Positions 16,948-25,703 of a DNA stretch of 64,000 nt are shown in pieces. The stretch comes from Bacillus salacetis. GTDB taxonomy: Bacteria > Bacillota > Bacilli > Bacillales > Bacillaceae_B. Under the pieces are notes generated by a model. It saw only the letters and a program-made list of their open reading frames with translations. It had not been told where the DNA came from and searched no databases. How positions within the stretch are numbered: position 1 is the stretch's first letter; each line of letters begins with the position of its first letter. The DNA lies in assembly GCF_003581585.1 (NCBI RefSeq), contig NZ_QXIR01000024.1:1-64000 (forward strand), in the 5' to 3' direction. The position numbers and the translations under genes were made by a program.

Positions 16948-17976
16948 ATGATCAAACCATTTGTCCCTCAACTAGTCTACATTGAACCGGGAGCACTTGA
17001 ATATCCGCTTGGGAAACAATTGAAAGAAAAGTTCGAGAAGATGGATATTGAAATCCGGGAGACGACCTCCCATAATCAAGTACGCAACCTTCCCGGGGAT
17101 AATCATTTTCAGAAATACCGCGTCGCCAAATCCACATTGGTCGTAGGTGTAAGAAAAACACTTAAGTTTGATACTTCCAAGCCGTCTGCTGAGTATGCAA
17201 TCCCATTTGCAACAGGGTGCATGGGCCACTGCCATTACTGTTATCTTCAGACGACGATGGGGAGCAAGCCCTACATAAGGACCTATGTGAATGTCGATGA
17301 GATCCTTGATGCGGCGGATAACTACATGAAGGAAAGGGCTCCTGAATTCACAAGATTCGAGGCCGCCTGTACCTCGGATATAGTAGGTGTGGATCATCTG
17401 ACCCATACATTGAAAAGGGCAATTGAGCATTTTGGTGAATCTGAGTACGGAAAGCTTCGATTTGTCACGAAGTTTCACCATGTGGATCACCTTCTTGATG
17501 CAAAGCACAATGGAAAGACGCGTTTCCGCTTTAGTGTAAATGCGGATTATGTCATTAAGAATTTTGAGCCAGGGACGTCTCCATTGGAGAAAAGGATTGA
17601 AGCTGCTGGAAAAGTAGCGAGGGCAGGGTATCCACTTGGCTTCATTGTTGCTCCGATTTACTTGCACGAAGGCTGGGAAGAAGGGTATTATCACATGTTT
17701 GAGCGGTTGGATGCTGAACTCCCTGATTATGCAAAGAAGGATTTGACGTTTGAATTCATTCAGCACCGCTTTACCAAGCCGGCGAAACGTGTAATAGAAA
17801 AAAATTACCCGATGACGAAGCTGGAACTGGATGAGAACCAAAGAAGATATAAATGGGGGAAATACGGGATCGGGAAATATATTTATCAAAAAGATGAAGA
17901 GCAGGGGATCAAAGACCATTTATATCAGTACATGGAAAAATTCTTCCCAAATGCAAAACTGGAATACTTCACTTAA
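16948..17976 (+). CDS. splB: Spore photoproduct lyase (radical SAM)
   Basis: 342-residue radical-SAM enzyme that splits the thymine dimer 'spore photoproduct' during germination. The [4Fe-4S] cysteines are C91, C95, C98 (CMGHCHYC), exactly as numbered in B. subtilis SplB, and the H-atom donor C141 (EAACTSD) is present. It forms an operon with splA and ends at a hairpin. Complete and normal. Confidence 0.97.
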   Translation: MIKPFVPQLVYIEPGALEYPLGKQLKEKFEKMDIEIRETTSHNQVRNLPGDNHFQKYRVAKSTLVVGVRKTLKFDTSKPSAEYAIPFATGCMGHCHYCYLQTTMGSKPYIRTYVNVDEILDAADNYMKERAPEFTRFEAACTSDIVGVDHLTHTLKRAIEHFGESEYGKLRFVTKFHHVDHLLDAKHNGKTRFRFSVNADYVIKNFEPGTSPLEKRIEAAGKVARAGYPLGFIVAPIYLHEGWEEGYYHMFERLDAELPDYAKKDLTFEFIQHRFTKPAKRVIEKNYPMTKLELDENQRRYKWGKYGIGKYIYQKDEEQGIKDHLYQYMEKFFPNAKLEYFT

Positions 17977-18002
17977 GAATAAAGCAGATAAACAGCAAAA
18001 AA

Positions 18003-18035
18003 AACCACCTGAGTCATTACACTGACCAGGTGGTT
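18003..18035. terminator. Bidirectional terminator after splB
   Basis: AACCACCTG (18003-18011) / CAGGTGGTT (18027-18035), A/T-rich on both sides. Confidence 0.75.
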
Positions 18036-18037
18036 AT

Positions 18038-18475
18038 TTATGTGATCGTATCTAATACGTCCTGCAGACTTTTTACTTTTATAGCGAGCGAATCACACAA
18101 TTCCTGATAGATGACCCATTGTTCAATAGGCGTCTTCGCTCTCTTTTCGGGATTGGGCAGATTCCAATGAACGACTTTTTTCTGGCAATGATGAGGAATC
18201 TCGAATTCCAGGTCTTCTTCAAAATCATGGATGGCAATAATAACAGAAGCATTGTCAAGTTTATGAAACTCTGCTTTTTTCTTTTTCTTCTTTGAAATAT
18301 CGATGCAAAGTTCTTTCATGGCTTCCACACTGAAGATGTTGGTTCTGGCATCAACCCATCCGCCGCTGTCGAACTTCCATCCGGAGATTCCGGTTTTCTG
18401 TGCCCAACCTTCTGCCATTAGGCTTCTTTGATGACTTGGTGACAAGAAATATAACTCGTTTTGTGTCATTCTCAT
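18038..18475 (-). CDS. LMW-phosphatase/arsenate-reductase-fold protein lacking the catalytic Cys
   Basis: 145 residues with the overall look of ArsC-type low-molecular-weight phosphatases: the P-loop region reads YFLSPSHQRSLMAEGWA where active enzymes have FLCTGNSCRSQMAEGWA. The middle and end (SVEAMKEL-DIS; KKVVHWNLPNPEK) also follow the family. The nucleophilic Cys is replaced by Ser and the loop is one residue shorter, so it is probably not a phosphatase or arsenate reductase. It has an odd KKKKKK run at about 61-66. The SD AAAGGA is six bases before ATG 18475. Confidence 0.7.
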   Translation of the reverse strand: MRMTQNELYFLSPSHQRSLMAEGWAQKTGISGWKFDSGGWVDARTNIFSVEAMKELCIDISKKKKKKAEFHKLDNASVIIAIHDFEEDLEFEIPHHCQKKVVHWNLPNPEKRAKTPIEQWVIYQELCDSLAIKVKSLQDVLDTIT

Positions 18476-18605
18476 GAAGTCCTTTCTTATTAAGTTGGTT
18501 ATTATTCATTACCCCGCTTCGGACCTTAATACTCATAAAATTTAATAAATATAGTTGCTGTGTGCTACTATTGGGACATAGAAAAAAATGGATGGAGCGA
18601 TAGTG

Positions 18606-19283
18606 GTGAGCTGGAAATTACTAGAGGGAAAAAACTATAGTACTTTAGAATGGGATGCCATTGATCAACATGCAGGAGAGAAGGACATGGAGGCATTAAG
18701 AGAAATCTATCTTGGCATCCCCTCATCTCATAAGGTAACCGTTGTCATGCCAGCAGGGTACGGCCATTCAGGATCTGTGGAAGAGCTGGGGTTAACCAAG
18801 ATAAAAGAGAGGGATGTCTTCCAAAAGGATATAAGAGGAATAACAGCATTTCCTGATAATTCCCTTGATATTATTGCTGAGCCTTCTATTGAAGAGGGAT
18901 TGGAATGCATGAGCCGGGTGCTTGGCGGGTTGAACGAAGCAAAAAGACTCCGCGAATCACTGATGTCAGAGGTTGATGTAAATAAGTTCCGTATTTATCT
19001 GGTGAGAGAATAAAGGAAGGATGCAGGCTTCTTTATCCCTCACATCGAGGCATATACAGCCTCGGAAGGGAGGATTTTTTATATAGGCCTTTCACCTTCA
19101 TTCAGAGGACAGGGTCTGGCAGCAGCGGTCCATCAGTATGCTGCAGCTTCGCTGAGACTTGAGCTTAATGCGGATATTTATATTGGAGTCACCGACAAGG
19201 ACAACTTGCCGATGAAAAGGGTTTTTGTGAAAAACGGCTGCAGGAAGGTCCAGACGTTGGAGATATACTCCTCCAATAAATGA
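18606..19283 (+). pseudogene. GNAT-family acetyltransferase with premature TAA
   Basis: The frame from GTG 18606 (or ATG 18588) encodes an N-acetyltransferase N-terminal half up to FRIYLVRE, then TAA at 19011-19013. The same frame continues to 19283 with the acetyl-CoA core: HIEAYTASEGRIFYIGLSP, then FRGQGLAAAVHQ, and a normal C-terminal NLPMKRVFVKNGC. One substitution therefore separates an otherwise complete gene. TAA cannot be a selenocysteine codon, so this is a true disruption or a sequence error. Confidence 0.8.
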
Positions 19284-19324
19284 AAGTTTTCTGCTGGCTG
19301 CTTCCCATGAGCGCAGACCTACTA

Positions 19325-20434
19325 TTATTCATGTAAGGTAATGACAAATGAGGTGTACTCATCAGTTGAAAGACATACTAACTTTCCATCATGTTTTTCC
19401 ACAATTTCTTTACAGATAAAGAGTCCAAGGCCAGTGCCATGCTTCTTCGAAGTGACGAAAGGTTCAAAGATACTGTTCAGAATGTCATCAGGGATTTTTT
19501 CCCCATTGTTGCTGATGCTCAAGGTGAAGACGTCTTCCTGCAGTGTTGATTCAATCCAGATTCTTGGTTTGTCTGAACTCATACTGAGAACATCTATTGC
19601 ATTGAAAATGATATTGATGATGACCTGACGGAACTCTTCTTTCCATCCTTGTATTTCCACATCCTTATCAAGCTGCTTATCAATCGTCACATTGACTTCC
19701 AGAATTCTTGGATACAAGAAAGTCAGTGCTTCCTCAATCAATTCATTCATGGAAAAAACGGTCTTCTCCATACTTACAGCTGATTTCTTGGATAAAAGCA
19801 GAAACTGTGAAATCCTGAAATTCAGCTGATCAAGTTCTGAAGAAATGATATCCAAATAGGATAAATCAGGGTTTTCCGCTTTTAAAAGCTGAATGAATCC
19901 ATTAATTGATGTCAGAGGATTCCTGAATTCGTGGACAAAACTTGAGGTCATTTTACCAAGAAGGGAGAGTCTGTCTTCGTGATGTGAGTCAATATACTCT
20001 TCTTTTTCCTTGATGATTTGATCTTTCATGTGGGTGTAATGTAAAACTGTATAGTATGTAAATTTATCAAAGAAATAATTGATTTGATTGACGAAGAGCT
20101 GGAGTTCACCCCATTCACATTCCAGTCCATCCAGGTGCTTGAGGGCTTCTGAGCGGCCAAGGTTTAAATTATATACAAATTCACCTATATTGGTTTCCGA
20201 TTCAAACCGCTGTTTGGCAACGCGGTATGCTTCAGTTTGGATAAAGTGATCGAGCTCGGGACTGGAAAAATGCAGACCCTGGATGAACATGTCAAATACT
20301 TGGTTTCCATTCTCGATAATGAGATTTCTTGAGAATTTTAAGTCAGCAGGCGATAGTTGATTGATCCAGCCTTTTATGATCTCTTCCTTATTGCTGTTGA
20401 AGAAATTAATAACTTTTTGCTTGACAGTAGACAT
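19325..20434 (-). CDS. Cytosolic sensor histidine kinase with RsbRD-like N-terminal domain
   Basis: 369-residue soluble kinase. Residues 1-150 resemble the all-helical RsbRD_N/globin-like sensor domain (IIKGWINQLSPADLKFSRNLI...). After a short coiled linker comes HisKA with SSFVHEFRNPLTSINGFIQLL, then N-box VIINIIFNAIDVL and GTGLGL. No TM helices and no response regulator next to it. The H-box is of the type found in sporulation kinases that phosphorylate Spo0F. The SD (AGAGGTGAAAC) supports the start. Confidence 0.9.
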   Translation of the reverse strand: MSTVKQKVINFFNSNKEEIIKGWINQLSPADLKFSRNLIIENGNQVFDMFIQGLHFSSPELDHFIQTEAYRVAKQRFESETNIGEFVYNLNLGRSEALKHLDGLECEWGELQLFVNQINYFFDKFTYYTVLHYTHMKDQIIKEKEEYIDSHHEDRLSLLGKMTSSFVHEFRNPLTSINGFIQLLKAENPDLSYLDIISSELDQLNFRISQFLLLSKKSAVSMEKTVFSMNELIEEALTFLYPRILEVNVTIDKQLDKDVEIQGWKEEFRQVIINIIFNAIDVLSMSSDKPRIWIESTLQEDVFTLSISNNGEKIPDDILNSIFEPFVTSKKHGTGLGLFICKEIVEKHDGKLVCLSTDEYTSFVITLHE

Positions 20435-20506
20435 CGTTTCACCTCTAATAACTATATTTATTTTTAGCAGGGGCTTGACATCTTATCTTTGAAGAAGGGT
20501 TTTACA

Positions 20507-20703
20507 AAGGCTCTTTTCGTAATCTTTGTTGCTATTCACTATAAATTTCAAATGAATTCCCGGTAAATTTCTGTAAAAAAAACAGGTGAGCAGGAAAGAT
20601 AAGAGCGGCTATTCTTTTTCGATAGTAAAACCTTTGAATACAAGGGAAAAATTCTGCACCTTGGATTTTTCCGAAAGTAACAATATATGCGAAAACAGCC
20701 TTT
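20507..20703 (+). repeat. 190-bp terminal-inverted-repeat element, copy 2
   Basis: Full-length copy between the divergent kinase and XRE genes, from AAAGGCTCTTTTCGTAATCT to GCGAAAACAGCCTTT. It shows the internal GAGCAGGAAAG and GGATTTTTCCG words. The interval 20704-20920 holds nothing recognisable. Confidence 0.85.
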
Positions 20704-20924
20704 ACAAATACCTCTACTCTTAATATATCTTTAATAAAGGACTTTTTATAGGGGGAATTGGAAAAAACACCAAATTAAGTTGGAAATTAACTATAAAATA
20801 CTAGAGCCCTTGGTAGATAAACCAGATTAACATATTAGTAAAAGGGCTATTAGTAAAGATATAGCCAAGATTAGTTCTTGCGTGAAATCACGTTTCTACT
20901 TTTTATTATATGAATAAAGTAAAA

Positions 20925-20959
20925 TTGACGAAAAAATTAAACTAGGTGTAAAATTACAC
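20925..20959 (+). promoter_or_regulatory. Promoter with palindromic operator before the XRE gene
   Basis: TTGACG (20925-20930), 18 bp, TAAAAT (20949-20954). The inverted repeat GTGTAA-AA-TTACAC (20946-20959) overlaps the -10, as expected for an autorepressor site. Confidence 0.6.
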
Positions 20960-20986
20960 TATTAACATAAACGGAAGGTGTGTGCC

Positions 20987-21454
20987 ATGACCAAAGAGGA
21001 AATGATTCTGCTGGTGTCAGAGAAACTAAAGGTGACCCGCGCAGAAGCTGGCTATACTCAAGACAGAATGGCATCAGTCATTGGGGTTTCAAAAAAGACA
21101 CTAGTACAAATTGAAAAAGGCCGCATGGAGGCAGGATGGACAACCGTAGTGGCAGTATGCGCACTTTTTCGAAGCAGTGAAACACTGATGAACTCATTCG
21201 GAGGTGATCCTCTTGAAGTAATTGAAGTTGTTGCCAGAGAAGATATCGATTACCGTAAAGAGAAAACCCTCGGCGGCAAGGTATGGTGGAAGGAAGTCAA
21301 CAAGGATGGGGGATATATCCTGCAGCAAAATATAATCAGCCACCATTTCCGCATCCTTGATGAAGACTATTACCGCATTTACAGCACTTTTGATGAAAAA
21401 CATGCGAAGAAACGCATGAATGAATTGCTTGCTCAACAGGATATGGGACGATAA
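20987..21454 (+). CDS. XRE-family transcriptional regulator
   Basis: 155 residues: N-terminal HTH (about 10-60, TRAEAGYTQDRMASVIGVSKKTLVQIEKGR) and a roughly 90-residue C-terminal part with no family I recognise (KTLGGKVWWKEVNKDGGYILQQN...HFRILDEDYYRIY). ATG 20987 follows GGAAGGTG. It probably binds the palindrome over its own promoter. It is flanked by a repeat element and a long hairpin (21453-21540). Confidence 0.85.
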   Translation: MTKEEMILLVSEKLKVTRAEAGYTQDRMASVIGVSKKTLVQIEKGRMEAGWTTVVAVCALFRSSETLMNSFGGDPLEVIEVVAREDIDYRKEKTLGGKVWWKEVNKDGGYILQQNIISHHFRILDEDYYRIYSTFDEKHAKKRMNELLAQQDMGR

Positions 21455-21540
21455 AGAGGCTGCCATAGGGATGAACAGCCGCTGTTAAAGCATTCAGCTT
21501 TGCCTGCCGGTGGTTTTTATCCTTAAGTGACAGCCTCTTT
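21453..21540. terminator. Long bidirectional hairpin between XRE and USP genes
   Basis: AAAGAGGCTG.C at 21453 and G.CAGCCTCTTT at about 21528-21540 pair over the whole intergenic space. The inside has AACAGCCGCTGTT and CCGGTGG. Confidence 0.6.
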
Positions 21541-21550
21541 GCATGTATGT

Positions 21551-22060
21551 TTATTTAACGATCAATATACTGCTTGAACAATTGTGGGAGATCTTTTCAC
21601 TGACGCTTCCCAGGAACCATTTCTTGATGCCTGTTTTGCTGCTGTTGCCGGCGACAATTATGTCGATATCATTATCACTGGCATAGCTGCAAATACTGTC
21701 AGCTTCAGATCCTGACAGCAATTCATAGTTTGCATGAATGCCTCTTGATTCAAGGTCCTCCCGGACGGACTGGAATTGGTCTGAGTTTGTACCCTTCCTG
21801 ATTGGATGGCGTTCCTCGATTTTATTATCGTAACTGTGAGGAAGGTTCTGTGCCTCGAGTGAGCTTAATCCGGTATTCGTTACATCAAGTGAACGTGTGA
21901 ACTGCTCCTGTCCATGCTCGTCAGTATACTCGCTGTCTTTGGTTACATGTACGACCGTTAACCGTGCCTCCCGGTTATGGGCAAGTAATTCCACGGTTTT
22001 TTCAAGGGCCTTTTTGCTTCCATCACTGTTATCATAAGCCAGTAAGATATTATTGAACAT
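21551..22060 (-). CDS. Universal stress protein with long insert
   Basis: 169-residue USP: MFNNILLAYDNSDGSKKA start and the GNSSKTGIKKWFLGSVSEKISHNCSSSILIVK ATP-binding end. A roughly 30-residue charged insert (SHSYDNKIEERHPIRKGTNSDQF region) makes it longer than the 139-residue USP at 1706. The SD AGAGGTGAATTAA is clear. It is preceded by a micropeptide gene on the same strand. Confidence 0.9.
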   Translation of the reverse strand: MFNNILLAYDNSDGSKKALEKTVELLAHNREARLTVVHVTKDSEYTDEHGQEQFTRSLDVTNTGLSSLEAQNLPHSYDNKIEERHPIRKGTNSDQFQSVREDLESRGIHANYELLSGSEADSICSYASDNDIDIIVAGNSSKTGIKKWFLGSVSEKISHNCSSSILIVK

Positions 22061-22137
22061 TTAATTCACCTCTGAATTTTTTTGTATTTGATAGTGACTG
22101 CGATATCTGATTTCTAAGTTGAAGGGATTGGTTTTAA

Positions 22138-22178
22138 AAAAGGAATGACGGGCAGTGCAATGCTGTCCATCATTCCTT
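22138..22178 (-). terminator. Terminator after the 22-residue hydrophobic peptide gene
   Basis: AGGAATGA...TCATTCCT long hairpin with GGACAG/CTGTCC-type inner pairing and a T-run in minus direction. Confidence 0.65.
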
Positions 22179-22185
22179 GTGGAGA

Positions 22186-22254
22186 TTAGATTATTGCGAG
22201 AATCGCTCCGATTACAACGATAGCCCCGATGATCATTAGAATTGTACGAATCAT
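22186..22254 (-). CDS. 22-residue hydrophobic membrane peptide
   Basis: ORF MIRTILMIIGAIVVIGAI... on the minus strand, one short TM helix rich in Ile/Gly/Ala after a single Arg. The SD AGAGGTG is seven bases before ATG and a terminator follows at once, which support a real gene. Similar tiny hydrophobic peptides are often missed in Bacillus. Function unknown. Confidence 0.55.
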   Translation of the reverse strand: MIRTILMIIGAIVVIGAILAII

Positions 22255-22380
22255 GAAAACTCACCTCTGCTTTAGTTTAATAAAATCATAATTTCAATAT
22301 TTTAATTAGGTATTTAATAAAGTAGTACCCCGTCAAAAAATTCTCTAAACATTGTAAATCCCTGTAAAATCAACATCCTT

Positions 22381-22429
22381 TAGCCCTTTAAAGCGGTCGG
22401 GGACTGTCCCCGACCGCTTTAAAGGGCTA
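22381..22429. repeat. Perfect 23-bp-arm palindrome of the GGGGACTGTCCCC family
   Basis: Arms of 23 bases, TAGCCCTTTAAAGCGGTCGG plus GGA and its exact complement, around CTG. It shares the GGGGACTGTCCCC core with elements at 2190 and 41601. It could act as a hairpin or terminator between the divergent units. Confidence 0.8.
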
Positions 22430-22507
22430 AAGTTCCTCATGGAAAGAGGAGGATTAATACAAATTCAGGCGAATATTCTTTAGGGTGTGCGTGAAGGAGG
22501 AATATGT

Positions 22508-23374
22508 ATGAAATTGATTTTGGTTGAAGGGATTCCCGGGTCCGGGAAAACCTCTGCATGCGAGTCTATATTGAGAAAGCTGAAAAGTAAGGACTTGGAT
22601 TCCAGGATATTTATGGAGGGAGACCCTGATCATCCTGCTGACTACGAATCTACAGCATTCATTCACAGCGGAAAACTGCAAGTCCTGGAGAAGGATTTTC
22701 CAGAATTGAATGACCTAAGATATCCAGAGCGATATAACGGCACTGTGGAAGGTGTGCTGATTCCATATGGAAAACTGCTTCAAGAAGGGAAGATCACCGA
22801 AAGCTGTGCTGCTGAACTCTCAAAATATGATGTTTATGAAATGCCTGTAGGATTATATAAAGAACTGATAGTAACCAAATTGAAAGCATTCGTGAAGGAG
22901 TCGGAATCTTCAGAGACAATCGTCATCACGGACTGCTGCTTTCTTCAGAACCCCCTGACAATGCTGATGGCAAAATATAATGAGCCGACTGAATCCATTA
23001 TCGAGTTTGTTAAGAGCATTGAAGAAATCCTCCTGCAAATGGATCCGGTGTTGATCTACCTTGCTACCTTATCTGTCAGGGAAACCATTGAAGATGTAAG
23101 AAAAGCACGCCCTGCAGAATGGTTTCAGCACGTGGCCAGTTACTATACAGAACAGGAATATGGTAAATATCATGAGTTGCCGCAAGGACTGGAAGGAGTG
23201 ATCCATCTACTTGAGGAACGGATGAAAATTGAAAAACATATCATCTCGCTCCTCGCTATGCCCTCACATATAATCCAGGTTTCAGCCGGGAACAGGGACA
23301 GGGCAGGAAAAACATTGGCTGAAATCATTGAAATAACGTTCAGAGGTAAAGGTGCGAAGCAGGAGGTGGATTGA
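22508..23374 (+). CDS. P-loop kinase-like protein of unknown function
   Basis: 288 residues starting MKLILVEGIPGSGKTSA: a textbook Walker A (GIPGSGKTS, residues 8-16) of the nucleotide-kinase/chloramphenicol-phosphotransferase type, with IVITDCCFLQNPLTMLM as a likely Walker B region. The remainder is helical and unfamiliar to me. ATG 22508 follows AAGGAGGAATAT. Probably phosphorylates a small molecule. It stands alone. Confidence 0.75.
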   Translation: MKLILVEGIPGSGKTSACESILRKLKSKDLDSRIFMEGDPDHPADYESTAFIHSGKLQVLEKDFPELNDLRYPERYNGTVEGVLIPYGKLLQEGKITESCAAELSKYDVYEMPVGLYKELIVTKLKAFVKESESSETIVITDCCFLQNPLTMLMAKYNEPTESIIEFVKSIEEILLQMDPVLIYLATLSVRETIEDVRKARPAEWFQHVASYYTEQEYGKYHELPQGLEGVIHLLEERMKIEKHIISLLAMPSHIIQVSAGNRDRAGKTLAEIIEITFRGKGAKQEVD

Positions 23375-23506
23375 CAGAGGGACAAGACGGTCCTAAAGAC
23401 AATCCGCCTTCAGACGGAGGCAGAAACCATCACAAGACTCTGACCATAATCCCGCCATTTTCTTACAATTAGGATAGATTAAATAATTGGATGGGAGTAA
23501 TAAACA

Positions 23507-24775
23507 ATGAAAAAATTCAAGGAGATTTTCCGGAATCCCACATTCACAAAATTGTTCTTTGCTAATTTCACCTCTCATTTGGGGAGTGTCATCGGACTTA
23601 CTGCTTTCATGTTCTACCTGTTGGATCGTTTTTCAGAGCAGCCGGTTTATGCAACAATAACGGAAATGATGTACTCTATTCCAACATTAGCCGTATTCTT
23701 CCTTGTCGGGGTGCTGGCCGACCGGATGGACAGGAAGAATATTGCTTATTACTGTGACACCATCAGTGCATTTTTGTCAGTTATTCTCTTGGGAGCCATT
23801 GTCCTTGGCTGGATGCCTTTCATCTTCTTTGTCCTATTCTTGAGAAGTGCGGTACAGAAATTCTTTTTTCCTGCAGAACAAGGGATATTGCAGGGAGTTT
23901 TAGATAAAGAAGATTATTCCACAGCTGCAGGGTTGAACCAAATGGTAATGAGCTTGTTTATGCTCTTTGGAAACGGACTTGCGATCCTTATTTACTGGCT
24001 TGCAGGTATTTATGGAGCAGTCCTTGTCGATACAATCACATTTATCATCAGCGCGGTTTTGATCAAAAAGTGTCATGTGCCCGTTGAAGCAAGACTGCCG
24101 AATGGTCCGCATAAATTAAAAGATCTGAGCTTTTCTTTCATCATGAAGGACTTCAAACTGGGAATGCTGTACATTTTTAAACATAAGCTGTTGATGAGCC
24201 TTATTGGCGGATTCTTTGTCTTCGGTGTGGTAAACGGAGGATTTTCGGTCATGCCGATCTTTATTTTAAAATACAAACTGGCCCCTCAAACATATGAGGA
24301 ATACTCCATCCTTCTGGGTGTAGCATTCGGTGCTGGGGTTCTCATAGGCAGTGTCATAGCATCAATGCTTACCCAGAAATTCAAGTTCCATCAGTTGATT
24401 GTAGCAGGGTTGATGATATCAGGAAGTTTCATTATATTATCTTCCTTTGCAACAACAACCTGGATGTTCCTGGGAGTGATTTTCTTTGCGGCACTGGGGC
24501 TTCCGCTGGTTAATATAGCCATCGGCGGTTGGATGCCTAGTATCATAGAACCGAAAATGATGGGGCGTGTCCAAGGCTGGATCAGCCCGCTCATGATGTT
24601 GTCTCAATCTTTAACATTGGGATTCATCGCGTTAAGCTTTCCGGCTATTCTCAGCATTGAAATGCTTTATTGGATTGTAGGAGGATGTCTGCTGTTTGTA
24701 GGGATTTTCTACACGTTCATCCTGCCGAAGTTCATGAAAGATACTGAGGGAATCGAGGCGGCTGCAGTTTCCTGA
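23507..24775 (+). CDS. MFS transporter, probable efflux
   Basis: 422 residues, about 12 TM helices. The loop between TM2 and TM3 carries the MFS A-motif variant GVLADRMDRKN. It belongs to the MFS_3-like macrolide/multidrug exporter type (begins FKEIFRNPTFTKLFFANFTSHLGS). Substrate unknown. SD ATGGGAG. Followed by its own terminator and a repeat element. Confidence 0.88.
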   Translation: MKKFKEIFRNPTFTKLFFANFTSHLGSVIGLTAFMFYLLDRFSEQPVYATITEMMYSIPTLAVFFLVGVLADRMDRKNIAYYCDTISAFLSVILLGAIVLGWMPFIFFVLFLRSAVQKFFFPAEQGILQGVLDKEDYSTAAGLNQMVMSLFMLFGNGLAILIYWLAGIYGAVLVDTITFIISAVLIKKCHVPVEARLPNGPHKLKDLSFSFIMKDFKLGMLYIFKHKLLMSLIGGFFVFGVVNGGFSVMPIFILKYKLAPQTYEEYSILLGVAFGAGVLIGSVIASMLTQKFKFHQLIVAGLMISGSFIILSSFATTTWMFLGVIFFAALGLPLVNIAIGGWMPSIIEPKMMGRVQGWISPLMMLSQSLTLGFIALSFPAILSIEMLYWIVGGCLLFVGIFYTFILPKFMKDTEGIEAAAVS

Positions 24776-24778
24776 TAG

Positions 24779-24812
24779 AAAGAGGATTTCTTTTGCGGAA
24801 GTCCTCTTTTTA
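24779..24812 (+). terminator. Terminator of the MFS gene
   Basis: AAAGAGGATTTC / GGAAGTCCTCTTT hairpin followed by T. Confidence 0.75.
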
Positions 24813-24815
24813 ATT

Positions 24816-25006
24816 GGCTCTTTTCGTAAACTTTGTTGCTATTCAATATAAATTTCAACTAATATCCTGGTATATCGTCGTAAATACCCCGGTGAGCAGA
24901 AAAGAGCTGCTCGTTCTTTTTCAAGAGTAAAACCTTTGAATACAGGGGGAAAATCCGGCACCTGGGATTTTTCCGAAAGCAACAATATATGCGAAAACAG
25001 CCTTTT
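24816..25006 (+). repeat. 190-bp terminal-inverted-repeat element, copy 3
   Basis: Best full-length copy: GGCTCTTTTCGTAAACTTTG start, CCCCGGTGAGCAG centre, CACCTGGGATTTTTCCG hairpin, GCGAAAACAGCC end. Confidence 0.88.
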
Positions 25007-25093
25007 AGTTTCATACATCGAACTTCAGCGAGGCAGGATACTAAGGAAGAAGCCGTGGTTGGCTAAGCTGATGATAATTTCTTACATAAAGAA

Positions 25094-25118
25094 TGAACGA
25101 AATGGCTGTTAAATCGTC
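25094..25118 (+). promoter_or_regulatory. Sigma-Y autoregulatory promoter
   Basis: TGAACG (25094-25099), 15 bp, CGTC (25115-25118) matches the known sigma-Y promoter consensus and lies about 50 bases before sigY, so the operon is likely autoregulated. Confidence 0.8.
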
Positions 25119-25166
25119 ATATAGTTGAATCGGCTAAAGGTTGACCAAAAAGTGAGGAATTTAGCA

Positions 25167-25703
25167 ATGGAAGAAAAAGAGTTGATAAATAAAGCAAAAA
25201 AAGGAGATCACAAAGCTTTTGCGGTTCTCTTTAAAGAGAATTATCCATTCCTTGTAAAATACCTGATCAAAGTTACAATGAATCAGGATTTGGCGGAAGA
25301 ACTCGCTCAGGACACCATGGCGAGATGTGTGGAAAAGATTCATCTATATAACGGAAAATCAAAATTTTCTTCTTGGCTCATCACGATTGCAACAAACCGC
25401 TTGATCGATCTGAAAAGGAAGCGGAAGAGAGAACGGGACTGGCAGCAGGAAGAAGTCAACCTGCGAAAAATGAAGTGGGAAATGCAGTCGAGGAATGAGG
25501 AATGGAATGACCTTTTGGAAGCATTGTCCAAGCTTAAGGAAGAGGTAAGGCTGCCGATCGTATTGAAACACTATTACGGATTCTCCCATGAGGAGATAGC
25601 AGCAATGGCAAGCCTCCCGGAGGGGACAGTGAAATCACGCATACATCATGGAATAAAAACATTGAGAAAGGAGTTGAAAATCGATGAAACAAGAAAAGCA
25701 TGA
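25167..25703 (+). CDS. sigY: ECF sigma factor SigY
   Basis: 178-residue ECF sigma factor, the same length as B. subtilis SigY. Region 2 (HKAFAVLFKENYPFLVKYL...ELAQDTMARCVEKIHLYNGKSKFSSWLITIATNRLIDLKRK) and region 4 (RLPIVLKHYYGFSHEEIAAM...EGTVKSRIHHGIKTLRKEL) are complete. ATG 25167 follows GTGAGG; a TTG at 25125 is less likely. yxlC and yxlD follow with overlaps, and the promoter at 25094 supports the identification. Confidence 0.93.
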   Translation: MEEKELINKAKKGDHKAFAVLFKENYPFLVKYLIKVTMNQDLAEELAQDTMARCVEKIHLYNGKSKFSSWLITIATNRLIDLKRKRKRERDWQQEEVNLRKMKWEMQSRNEEWNDLLEALSKLKEEVRLPIVLKHYYGFSHEEIAAMASLPEGTVKSRIHHGIKTLRKELKIDETRKA

